This document shows positions 1 through 7,512 of a stretch of DNA of 23,683 nucleotides, one piece after another. A program made the position numbers and the translations under genes. The stretch comes from Deferribacteraceae bacterium UBA1873 (GTDB taxonomy: Bacteria; Chrysiogenota; Deferribacteres; Deferribacterales; Flexistipitaceae). The stretch spans positions 25,288-48,970 of the forward strand of contig DDHP01000015.1 of the NCBI GenBank assembly GCA_002338145.1. Reading direction: 5' to 3'. Each line of letters starts with the position of its first letter. Positions within the stretch are counted from its first letter, which is position 1. The notes under the pieces are model-generated. The model worked only from the letters and a program-made list of their open reading frames with translations, was not told where the DNA came from and did not search any database.

Positions 1-348
1 GGTTCTCTGCTGCTGGCTCTGGTAACAAGTCTGCCGGAATTATCCTCATGTTACGGAGCTTTAAAAGTAGGGGCTGCTAACATGGCAATCGGCAATCTTA
101 TGGGATCAAATGTATTTAACATGTTCGTCATTCCTTTTGTTGATATTTTTTATGTTAAAGGTAATGTCTTTCAATTTGTAGAACCGGCGCATCTTGTTAC
201 AGGATTAATAGGAACAATACTTATAGCTATAACACTGCTGGGGATTAATCAGGATAAGTACGCACGGCTGAAAGTGGGGCACCTTTCCATATACTCTGTT
301 TACATTTTGGTTATTTATATTGTATACTTATTTGTTATATTAAATTAA
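1..348 (+). CDS. Sodium/calcium exchanger (CaCA) family protein, C-terminal part
   Basis: This is the 3' end of an integral inner-membrane cation antiporter; the start lies outside the window. The reading frame is open from base 1 and gives 115 residues before TAA. The opening residues hold the pattern LVTSLPEL followed by GAANMAIGNLMGSNVFNM, which matches the second alpha-repeat of the CaCA superfamily (consensus GTSLPE...AxGNxxGSNxFN), the ion-binding signature of Na+/Ca2+ and related exchangers. Two further hydrophobic stretches follow (about residues 67-81 and 95-114), as expected for the last membrane helices. The transported ion cannot be told from this fragment. The sppA-like gene starts 30 bases downstream with no visible promoter or terminator between them, so the two may be co-transcribed. 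The family is clear; the exact substrate is unknown. Confidence 0.85.
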   Translation, partial: GSLLLALVTSLPELSSCYGALKVGAANMAIGNLMGSNVFNMFVIPFVDIFYVKGNVFQFVEPAHLVTGLIGTILIAITLLGINQDKYARLKVGHLSIYSVYILVIYIVYLFVILN

Positions 349-378
349 GTTTGTTTAAATACAGAGCAGGGAGAATTT

Positions 379-1257
379 GTGGCAGTTAAAAAAATTTTTG
401 GAAAACTTTTCAGCATAGCTTTGGTTATTTTTGTTTTTCTTTTCTTTATAGCCTCTTTGGCAAATTTCACATCATTTGGTGAACAAAATTTTTCCTCACC
501 AAAAATTCTTGTTATCAATATGGACGGTATCATATTGGATTCAGAGAAATTTTTAAAAATATACAGAAAATTTGAAGATAATCCCAAGATAAAAGGGTAC
601 ATTTTAAGAGTAAACTCACCGGGGGGTGCTGTGGCTCCCAGTCAGGAAATCTACAGAATTATAAGAAAAATCAGCAAACCTTTTTATGTGAGCATGGGAA
701 CACTTGCAGCTTCCGGAGGCTACTATGTTGCATCAGCTGCAGACAAAATCTATGCACTTGATGGGACAATGACGGGGAGCATAGGGGTGATCATGAAATT
801 TTCCAATTTCAGGAAACTTTATGATAAAATTGGCATAAAATTTGAGACGATAAAAAGCGGTAAATTCAAAGATATAGGTGCATCCGGTAAGCAAATGACG
901 GATGAAGAAAGACAGCTACTTCAGGATACTGTTGACGATGTTTATCAAAGCTTTATCAGCGATATACTTAAAGCAAGAAACATAGACAAGAGCCTATTGA
1001 AAAAATATGCGGATGGCAGAGTATTAACAGGAAAAAAAGCAAAAGAGCTGGGTTTTATAGATGAGATAGGTGATTTCTATGATGTAGTGGAAGATCTTAA
1101 AAAGAGAATAGGAATACCGGATGCAGAACTCTACTTTTACGAGGAAGATAAAAATCCTCTTACCACAATTGTAAGCAGCGCAACATATATTAAGAATTTA
1201 TTTGGAAATAGCGACGGGTACCAGCTGTATTACCTAAATGATAAACTAACTTATTAG
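379..1257 (+). CDS. sppA: Signal peptide peptidase SppA, short form (S49 serine protease)
   Basis: A membrane-anchored protease that degrades cleaved signal peptides and other membrane-released peptides on the outer face of the inner membrane. The 292-residue product is the short, single-domain form found in Bacillus and many other bacteria, about half the length of E. coli SppA. Residues 8-30 are one hydrophobic anchor. The catalytic serine is Ser112 in the motif AASGGYY. The general-base lysine is Lys164 in KSGKFKDIG, 52 residues later, the same spacing as in the Bacillus enzyme. VNSPGG (78-83) is the usual glycine-rich motif before the active site. The GTG start is supported by AGGGAG at 368-373, five bases upstream; no in-frame ATG occurs before the conserved core. 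It follows the exchanger gene by 30 bases and precedes comM by 19. Confidence 0.93.
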   Translation: MAVKKIFGKLFSIALVIFVFLFFIASLANFTSFGEQNFSSPKILVINMDGIILDSEKFLKIYRKFEDNPKIKGYILRVNSPGGAVAPSQEIYRIIRKISKPFYVSMGTLAASGGYYVASAADKIYALDGTMTGSIGVIMKFSNFRKLYDKIGIKFETIKSGKFKDIGASGKQMTDEERQLLQDTVDDVYQSFISDILKARNIDKSLLKKYADGRVLTGKKAKELGFIDEIGDFYDVVEDLKKRIGIPDAELYFYEEDKNPLTTIVSSATYIKNLFGNSDGYQLYYLNDKLTY

Positions 1258-1276
1258 TTTTCGTGGTAGATTTATT

Positions 1277-2800
1277 ATGTTTGCCAAAATAAACAGTTCC
1301 CATCTGATAGGTATCGAGGCTTTATGCGTTGACGTCGAAGTTGACATTAAAAGTATGGGGATGCCTTCTTTTACTGTGGTGGGGTTAGCTGAAGGCGCTG
1401 TTAAAGAAAGCAAGGAAAGAGTCAAAGCTTCATTAAAAAACCTCGGCTATAATATCTTTGCTAATGCAATAACAGTAAACCTGGCTCCTGCCGATTTTAA
1501 AAAGGAGGGGACACATTTTGATTTGCCCATAGCCGTAGGCTTATTAAATGCATTCGGAATTATCGATAAAAAGCTGGAAGATACGCTTATCATTGGAGAA
1601 CTTTCACTGGATGCAAAATTGAGAGGTGTTAACGGCGTCCTGCCTATGGTTATAGATGCTGCCAAATCTGGAATAAGGAAAGTTATTCTGCCGCTTGAGA
1701 ATGCGGAAGAAGCAAGTATTGTAAAAGAATCAGAAGTATTTGGTTTTGAAGATTTGTCAGAAGTTATCGCTTTTCTCAGCGGAAACCTAACAAAAGAAAG
1801 ATTTGTTACCGATATCAACGACTACTTTAAAAATCTACAAAAACCAGAGCTGGACTTTGCCGATGTCAAGGGGCAGTTTTTTGCACGAAGGGCTGCTGAA
1901 ATTGCTGCAGCAGGGATGCACAATCTTCTTTTTGTTGGCTCCCCCGGCAGCGGGAAAACAATGATTGCCAAGCGAATGCCTTCCATACTCCCTCCGATGA
2001 CTGTTGAGGAGGCAATAGAAACAACAAAGATACATTCTGTTGCCGGGCTGATTAAAGATAAAGGCAAACTTGTTGTACACCACCCTTTTATAGCACCTCA
2101 CCATACTTCCAGTGATGTTTCAATTATCGGTGGGACAAGAGAAGTAAAACCAGGTGCAGTAAGTGTAGCCCACAATGGGATTTTATTCCTCGATGAGATA
2201 CTGGAGTTTAAGCGAAGCGTACTGGAAGTTCTCAGGCAACCTTTGGAAGACGGATATGTAACTATATCCAGAGCCAACCGCACTGTAGTTTATCCGGCAA
2301 ATTTTATGCTTGTGGGCGCATGTAATCCCTGTCCATGCGGAAATTTAGGAGACAAAATCAAAGAGTGCACCTGCACTCCCCATCAGATACAGCGTTACCG
2401 TAGCAGACTTTCAGGCCCCCTTATGGACAGGATTGATCTCCAGGTTACAGTAACTTCTATAGATTTTAAAGACCTTTCAGATATGCAGCCGGGGGAGAGC
2501 TCCGATTCTATTAGTAAACGTGTCAAAAAAGCTACGGAAATCCAGAAAAAGCGTTTTGCTAATGAAGATATTTCATATAATTCTCAAATGAATGAATCTG
2601 CAATCCGCAAATATTGTAAAATACATGACGATGCTTTAAAAATACTTGAAAGCATAAACACCAAATACGGATTATCCGCCAGAGCCTACTCCAAACTTCT
2701 TAAAGTATCCCGGACAATAGCCGATTTGGCAAATTCCAAAGATATAGCAAAGAATCATGTTTTGGAAGCTGTTCAATACAGATTTCTGGAACAGGAATAA
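1277..2800 (+). CDS. comM: ComM/YifB-family AAA+ ATPase (Mg-chelatase-like)
   Basis: A cytoplasmic AAA+ ATPase of the YifB/ComM family. In naturally transformable bacteria ComM is a hexameric helicase that drives branch migration as incoming DNA is integrated; many non-transformable bacteria also carry it. The 507-residue length matches the family. The N-terminal part (about 1-170) is the Lon-protease-like/S5-fold domain without a protease dyad that I can identify. The AAA+ core follows: Walker A GSPGSGKT at 221-228, Walker B GILFLDE at 301-307, a cysteine cluster CNPCPCG...CTC at 349-366 characteristic of this family, and an arginine-rich segment ending in SGPLMDRID (379-387). The C-terminal Mg_chelatase_C region is about 410-505. 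The ATG fits the conserved family start; the Shine-Dalgarno is weak (GGTAGA). No other competence gene is visible here. Confidence 0.93.
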   Translation: MFAKINSSHLIGIEALCVDVEVDIKSMGMPSFTVVGLAEGAVKESKERVKASLKNLGYNIFANAITVNLAPADFKKEGTHFDLPIAVGLLNAFGIIDKKLEDTLIIGELSLDAKLRGVNGVLPMVIDAAKSGIRKVILPLENAEEASIVKESEVFGFEDLSEVIAFLSGNLTKERFVTDINDYFKNLQKPELDFADVKGQFFARRAAEIAAAGMHNLLFVGSPGSGKTMIAKRMPSILPPMTVEEAIETTKIHSVAGLIKDKGKLVVHHPFIAPHHTSSDVSIIGGTREVKPGAVSVAHNGILFLDEILEFKRSVLEVLRQPLEDGYVTISRANRTVVYPANFMLVGACNPCPCGNLGDKIKECTCTPHQIQRYRSRLSGPLMDRIDLQVTVTSIDFKDLSDMQPGESSDSISKRVKKATEIQKKRFANEDISYNSQMNESAIRKYCKIHDDALKILESINTKYGLSARAYSKLLKVSRTIADLANSKDIAKNHVLEAVQYRFLEQE

Positions 2801-2805
2801 CATCA

Positions 2806-2854
2806 TTTCTGCAAACACTAACCTGTGCTATAATATAATATTTTAAAATGGAGG
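2806..2854 (+). promoter_or_regulatory. Pyruvate kinase promoter and ribosome-binding site
   Basis: A perfect TATAAT -10 box lies at 2829-2834, with a weak -35 (TTTCTG, 2806-2811) 17 bases upstream. Transcription would begin near 2841. GGAGG at 2850-2854 sits five bases before a GTG at 2860. The in-frame ATG at 2848 would be only about seven bases from the predicted transcript start and has no Shine-Dalgarno, so this arrangement favours the GTG start. The -10 is convincing; the -35 is weak. Confidence 0.6.
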
Positions 2855-2859
2855 AATCA

Positions 2860-4287
2860 GTGAATAAGAGAAAAACAAAGATTGTAATAACCATAGGCCC
2901 AGCAACACAGTCAGAAGATAAAATAGAGGAACTGATTAACGAAGGCGTAGATGTATTCAGGATGAATTTTTCACATGGTGATCACAAAAGCCACAAAGAA
3001 ATTTACAATAAAATCCGCAAAATTTCCAGGAAACTTGGTAAACATACAGCCATTTTGCAAGATTTGTCCGGTCCAAAAATAAGATTGGGGGAAATAGAAG
3101 AACCCTTCAATGTTCATCAGGGCGACAAAATAAATTTCAGTATAAATAATATTGAAAATGACCCAAAAACATTAACCCTGAATAATCCCAAAATCCTGGA
3201 ACAACTGAAAAAAGGTGACAGAATATACATAGCTGACGGAATGATTAGACTGGAAGTTACGGATACTTTTCCTGACTATGTATGCACTGTAGTTGTCGTT
3301 GGCGGTACAATATCTTCCAAAAAAGGGGTTAATTTCCCAAATGCCGAATTAAAAATAGACAGCCGAACAAAAAAAGATTTAGAAGACCTGGATTTTGGTC
3401 TTGAGCTGGGATTTGACTATATTGCTTTGTCTTTTGTGAGAACAGCTGATGATGTAAAAAACGTTAAAGAGATAATCAGGCAAAAGGGTGAGAACACAAA
3501 AATTATAGCTAAAATAGAAAAACATGAAGCAATTAACAACATTGATGGTATCCTGGAAGCTGCTGACGCTATTATGGTGGCCCGCGGTGACCTGGGTGTG
3601 GAAGTGGAACTTGAAAAACTTCCGGTGCTTCAGAAAGAGCTGATTCTGAAAGCAAATAAAATCCAAAAACCTGTAATTACCGCAACCCAAATGCTTACAT
3701 CAATGCTATCAAATCCCCGCCCCACAAGAGCTGAAGTAACAGATATTGCCAACGCTGTTTTCGACGGAACAGATGCAGTAATGCTTTCAGATGAAACAAC
3801 AGTCGGCAAATATCCGATTGAAGCAGTAAAAGTACTAACAAAAACAATCTTGGAAGCGGAAAAATACACGGATTATTTTATTTATGACATTGTCCAGGCT
3901 GACCATGACTCTTCAATACCTTCAGCCAGCTGTTATATAGTGGAAAATCAGAAAATAAAACATATTGTTGTATTTACCAGCAGTGGCTCTTCCGCTCAGA
4001 AAGTAGCATCCTTCAGACCTGATGTTTCAATACTTGCATGTTGCCATTCTGACAGTACAGCAAACCGTTTATCTCTTATATGGGGGGTTACGCCATATTT
4101 GGTAATCAAACAGTATAAAGATATCAACAAAATGCTGGAATATTTTATAAAACACGCAGTAAAAAAAGGGGATCTGTCTGAAAATGATGAGTTTGTTGCA
4201 ACAATTGGTTATCCTTTGGGAGTTCCGGGTTCCACCAGTACACTCAGGATTTTCAGCAGTGAGGATATTAAAAAATATCTTAAATAG
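2860..4287 (+). CDS. pyk: Pyruvate kinase
   Basis: Transfers phosphate from phosphoenolpyruvate to ADP, giving pyruvate and ATP in the last step of glycolysis. The GTG start gives 475 residues beginning NKRKTKIVITIGPAT, the usual family start; an in-frame ATG at 2848 would add four residues but overlaps the Shine-Dalgarno. Visible motifs (GTG numbering): substrate-binding Arg34 in FRMNFSHG, active-site Lys218 and metal ligand Glu220 in AKIEK, VARGDLGVE at 240-248, and ITATQML at 273-279. The stretch SGPKIRLG has Lys73 where potassium-dependent enzymes have Glu (rabbit Glu117), so the enzyme is predicted to work without potassium. The region after about residue 340 is the C-terminal domain that binds effectors in regulated pyruvate kinases. 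It has its own promoter, and another promoter follows before the next gene. Confidence 0.96.
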   Translation: MNKRKTKIVITIGPATQSEDKIEELINEGVDVFRMNFSHGDHKSHKEIYNKIRKISRKLGKHTAILQDLSGPKIRLGEIEEPFNVHQGDKINFSINNIENDPKTLTLNNPKILEQLKKGDRIYIADGMIRLEVTDTFPDYVCTVVVVGGTISSKKGVNFPNAELKIDSRTKKDLEDLDFGLELGFDYIALSFVRTADDVKNVKEIIRQKGENTKIIAKIEKHEAINNIDGILEAADAIMVARGDLGVEVELEKLPVLQKELILKANKIQKPVITATQMLTSMLSNPRPTRAEVTDIANAVFDGTDAVMLSDETTVGKYPIEAVKVLTKTILEAEKYTDYFIYDIVQADHDSSIPSASCYIVENQKIKHIVVFTSSGSSAQKVASFRPDVSILACCHSDSTANRLSLIWGVTPYLVIKQYKDINKMLEYFIKHAVKKGDLSENDEFVATIGYPLGVPGSTSTLRIFSSEDIKKYLK

Positions 4288-4300
4288 CTATTCAGAATAC

Positions 4301-4353
4301 TTGATTTACAAACAACATTGTTTTAATATACACAAATATTGACATACGGGGTG
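4301..4353 (+). promoter_or_regulatory. Candidate promoter with dyad and RBS upstream of the crotonase/acyl-CoA ligase cluster
   Basis: TTGATT (4301-4306) and TAATAT (4324-4329) are separated by 17 bases, a good -35/-10 pair. The spacer contains a 14-base dyad AAACAA-CA-TTGTTT (4310-4323), which could be an operator or chance in AT-rich sequence. GGGGTG at 4348-4353 lies four bases before the TTG start at 4358. A TTGACA at 4339-4344 is too close to the start codon to serve as a -35 element for this gene. Confidence 0.45.
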
Positions 4354-4357
4354 CATT

Positions 4358-5164
4358 TTGGATAACAGGGAAATATCAATAACAATTGAAAAAAATATGG
4401 GTATAATATCCCTGGATAATCTTCAAACCAAAAACAGTCTGACAATCGAAATGTTGGAAAATATAAAAACAGCCATCGACACTCTCGAGAAAAACAAAAA
4501 TACAGATATCATATGGCTGAAAAGTACTATCAATGGATATTTCTCCTCCGGCTATAACTTAGAGTATATTGGAGGATTAAACGAACCGGAGGCAAAGTTC
4601 TATTCACATAAGGGTTCTGATATTATAAAGACTATCAAAAATTGTAAAAAAATAGTTTGTTGCAGTATAAACGGGAAAGCTCTCGGAGGCGGTTTCGAAA
4701 TAGCTTTAGCTTGTGACCTTATTTTTGCAACCCGGGATTCTGAATTTGGCTTTCCTGAAGTTAACTACGGTATTATCCCCGGTTTTGGCGGCACTCAACT
4801 GTTAAACAGGAAACTTTATGAAACCTTTTCAAAATATCTTATTTTCACCGGAAACCTGGTGACTGCCCAGGAATTATATGAAAAAGGCATTTTGAATGAA
4901 ATATTTGAAAAAGACAGTGAATCCTGCAGTCAAATTTCCAAACTTGCTGAATTAGTAAAAAAACGGAGTAAATTTGCCATTGGTCTTGCCAAAGAAACAA
5001 TAAATAACGGGCTTGAGATGCCTCTTGAACAAGCACTTAAGTTTGAACAGAATGCCTTCATGGCATCTTTTGCAAGTAATGATAAAAAAGAAGGAATGAC
5101 AGCTTTCCGTGAAAAGCGCACGCCAGTTTTTAAAGACAGATGGGAAGACTTTGAATCACTATAA
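4358..5164 (+). CDS. Enoyl-CoA hydratase/isomerase family protein (both catalytic glutamates present)
   Basis: A crotonase-fold protein of 268 residues, close to the family norm of about 260. Crotonases typically hydrate 2-enoyl-CoA thioesters in beta-oxidation or related acyl-CoA pathways. The oxyanion-hole segments are SSGYNLEYI (63-71) and NGKALGGGFEIA (105-116). Both glutamates used by classical hydratases are present: Glu114 in GGGFEIAL and Glu134 in FGFPEVNYG, followed by the conserved IIPGFGGTQ. Hydratase chemistry is therefore plausible. The TTG start is supported by GGGGTG four bases upstream; no ATG or GTG occurs in frame close by. It is the first gene of a tight cluster: the second crotonase starts 17 bases after its stop, and an acyl-CoA ligase follows. 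The substrate is not evident. Confidence 0.85.
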   Translation: MDNREISITIEKNMGIISLDNLQTKNSLTIEMLENIKTAIDTLEKNKNTDIIWLKSTINGYFSSGYNLEYIGGLNEPEAKFYSHKGSDIIKTIKNCKKIVCCSINGKALGGGFEIALACDLIFATRDSEFGFPEVNYGIIPGFGGTQLLNRKLYETFSKYLIFTGNLVTAQELYEKGILNEIFEKDSESCSQISKLAELVKKRSKFAIGLAKETINNGLEMPLEQALKFEQNAFMASFASNDKKEGMTAFREKRTPVFKDRWEDFESL

Positions 5165-5181
5165 TTTTCTTGAGGTTTTAA

Positions 5182-5823
5182 TTGATTGATCTCAGTATAA
5201 AAAATGAAACAGCTTTCATAAACCTGCATCCTGAGCATAAATTTAATATACTAGAACCGTCTGCAATCCGTGAGTTATATGAAAAAATAAAAACATTATA
5301 TGACTCCCCAGCAAAAGTTATACGAATCACCGGCCACGGAGGATCTTTTGCCGTCGGAGCAAATATCAAAACAATGTTGACATATTCCGGTTACACAGCA
5401 AAAGGATTCTCCCAGTTAGGCAACAAACTATTTGGGTTAATGGATAATATCCCCCAAATAATCATAGCTGAAATAGATGGATTTTGTATGGGTGGAGGGA
5501 TGGATTTTGCTGCATCATGCGATTTCAGATTTGCTACAAAAACAAGCAAATTTGCACATCCAGGTGCGAAACTTGGAATAATCACCGGATTCGGAGGGAC
5601 ACAAAGGATAAGCCGGTTAATGAAAGACAGCTATTTCACCAGCCTGATTATTTCAGGTGAAACCTGTACTGCGGAATTCATGAAAGAGGGAGAATTTATA
5701 ACGGAAGTATTTAATACCAAAGAAAGTATGCAGCAATATACTGAAATGTTCACAAAAGCAATAGTCAATAAAAACAGGCTCTTTTTAAATGAACTAAAAA
5801 CATTAATCAATAAACAACGATGA
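5182..5823 (+). CDS. Short crotonase-fold protein lacking the catalytic glutamates
   Basis: A second, divergent member of the enoyl-CoA hydratase/isomerase superfamily. At 213 residues it is about 45 shorter than usual, with most of the loss in the C-terminal helical part that helps oligomerise and caps the active site. The fold motifs remain: SFAVGANIKTM (55-65), DGFCMGGGMDFAASCD (99-114) and KLGIITGFGGTQRISRL (130-146). The positions of the two catalytic glutamates are Asp108 (in GGGMDFAA) and Gly128 (in HPGAKLG), so ordinary enoyl-CoA hydration is unlikely. It may be an isomerase, a lyase with other chemistry, or a non-catalytic partner of the upstream paralogue. The TTG start is supported by TGAGG at 5171-5175, six bases upstream. 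Its stop overlaps the Shine-Dalgarno of the ligase gene. Confidence 0.8.
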   Translation: MIDLSIKNETAFINLHPEHKFNILEPSAIRELYEKIKTLYDSPAKVIRITGHGGSFAVGANIKTMLTYSGYTAKGFSQLGNKLFGLMDNIPQIIIAEIDGFCMGGGMDFAASCDFRFATKTSKFAHPGAKLGIITGFGGTQRISRLMKDSYFTSLIISGETCTAEFMKEGEFITEVFNTKESMQQYTEMFTKAIVNKNRLFLNELKTLINKQR

Positions 5824-5832
5824 GGGGTTTTT

Positions 5833-7482
5833 ATGAACAATATGAAGGATTATAATGAAACGTACAAAAATTTCAATATTGATATCCCTGAATATTTCAA
5901 TTATGGCTTTGATGTCATTGATAAACAGGCAGAAGAAAATAACAAAACAGCTTTAATATGGATTGATACAGATGGTAAGACACATAAAAATTACACATTT
6001 GCCGATTTAAAAGAGATGTCTAACCGGTTTGCCAATCTTCTTATTAACCAAGGCTTAAAAAAGGGAGATAACCTATACGTTATGATACCTAGAATACCGG
6101 AATGGTATGCTGTTATGCTGGGATGTTTTAAATTGGGAGTTATTCCGATGCCTGCGCCAAAAATACTTCAGGAAAAGGATATAGATTACAGACTCAGGGC
6201 ATCCGGAGCAAAAGGTGCTGTGGTTTACGGTGAATCTTTGGAAAAATTTTCCAATCTTTCACTGCCCCATGACTTTGTTAAAATTTCAATAAACAGCAAA
6301 AAGGATTCCTGGCAAGACTATACGTCACTCATGGAAAAGCAAAGCGGAACACTTTCAAGAGATGACATTGTCTCAACAGCATCAACCGACCCTCTGATCA
6401 TCTATTTCACAAGCGGTACAACCAAGTTTCCCAAAATGGTGCTGCACGACCAAACTTACGCACTGGGGCATTACATTACAGCTAGATTCTGGCAGGATCT
6501 GGGGGAAGATGATATTCACTGGACATTAAGTGATACCGGCTGGGGAAAAGCTGTGTGGGGAAAACTTTTTGGACAGTGGATAATAGGAGCCACTGTAGTT
6601 ATGCATAACCAGGCCGACAGATTTGACCCTGAGCTACACCTGAATATTCTGCAGAATTTTGGCATAACTACATTTTGTGCACCTCCGACTGCATACAGAA
6701 TGCTTATTCTACAGGATTTGTCCAAATACGATTTTTCTCGTCTGAGACACTCGGTAAGTGCCGGGGAGCCCTTAAATCCGGAGGTAATGAAAAAATGGGA
6801 AAAATCCACAGGAACACTCATATACGACGGATATGGCCAGACTGAAACAGTAGCTATTGTAGCCAATTATCCTTGCCTGAAAGTAAAGCCCGGGTCTATG
6901 GGTAAACCAGCTCCCGGTTTTCATGTAGATGTTGTCGATGATGATGCCAAAACTATGCCTTTACATGAGGCTGGTCATATCGCAGTTAAGGTTGATGGGA
7001 AGTATCCTGCAGGTGTTTTCAAGGGTTATTACAGAGATGAAAAAGCAACAAAGCAAGCTTTCAAAAACGGATGGTATTTCACAGGCGACAAAGCATACAA
7101 AGATGAAGAAGGATACTTCTGGTTTGTGGGAAGATCGGATGATGTTATAAAATCCAGTGGGTACAGAGTCGGCCCCTTTGAGGTGGAAAGTGCTTTACAA
7201 AGTCATAAGGCTGTAGCAGAAAGTGCAGTAATAGGTTCACCTGATAAACTCAGAGGTACAATTGTAAAGGCATTCATAGTTCTCAAACCGGGGTTTCAGG
7301 GAAATGAAGAGCTTATCAAAGATATACAGAATCATGTAAAAAAGGAAACTGCACCCTACAAATATCCGAGGGAAATTGAGTTTGTTGAAGAGTTGCCTAA
7401 AACAGTCAGCGGTAAAATCAGGAGGGTGGAGCTCAGGCAAATGGAAGAAAAACGTAAAAATACCCAAGACGATTTGCATTAA
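5833..7482 (+). CDS. AMP-forming acyl-CoA ligase, medium-chain (ACSM-like) type
   Basis: A member of the acyl-adenylate-forming ANL superfamily: it activates a carboxylic acid with ATP to an acyl-AMP and transfers it to CoA. The 549-residue length is typical. Motifs in order: P-loop YFTSGTTKFPK (191-201), with Lys198 where glycine is more usual; YGQTE (334-338), the adenine/AMP motif; YFTGD (415-419), whose aspartate binds ribose; the hinge and loop VGRSDDVIKSSGYR (432-445); and C-terminal SGKIRR (526-531), with Lys528 as the adenylation lysine. The overall pattern resembles medium-chain acyl-CoA synthetases more than acetyl-CoA synthetase, but benzoate-type or other acids cannot be excluded. 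GAGGGG lies six bases before the ATG, overlapping the upstream stop. An ATG three codons later is a less well spaced alternative. Confidence 0.88.
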   Translation: MNNMKDYNETYKNFNIDIPEYFNYGFDVIDKQAEENNKTALIWIDTDGKTHKNYTFADLKEMSNRFANLLINQGLKKGDNLYVMIPRIPEWYAVMLGCFKLGVIPMPAPKILQEKDIDYRLRASGAKGAVVYGESLEKFSNLSLPHDFVKISINSKKDSWQDYTSLMEKQSGTLSRDDIVSTASTDPLIIYFTSGTTKFPKMVLHDQTYALGHYITARFWQDLGEDDIHWTLSDTGWGKAVWGKLFGQWIIGATVVMHNQADRFDPELHLNILQNFGITTFCAPPTAYRMLILQDLSKYDFSRLRHSVSAGEPLNPEVMKKWEKSTGTLIYDGYGQTETVAIVANYPCLKVKPGSMGKPAPGFHVDVVDDDAKTMPLHEAGHIAVKVDGKYPAGVFKGYYRDEKATKQAFKNGWYFTGDKAYKDEEGYFWFVGRSDDVIKSSGYRVGPFEVESALQSHKAVAESAVIGSPDKLRGTIVKAFIVLKPGFQGNEELIKDIQNHVKKETAPYKYPREIEFVEELPKTVSGKIRRVELRQMEEKRKNTQDDLH

Positions 7483-7512
7483 ACGCAGCATCAACGTTAA
7501 ACGGAGAACTCT

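Noticed and set aside
1835..2104. Minus-strand open frames inside comM, uvrA, tamB-like and other large genes
   Set aside because: They lie antisense to well-supported genes, show no recognisable motifs and lack ribosome-binding sites; they are by-products of codon use.
4339..4344. TTGACA as a -35 box before the first crotonase
   Set aside because: It is only 14 bases from the start codon, leaving no room for a -10 and transcript start upstream of the gene.
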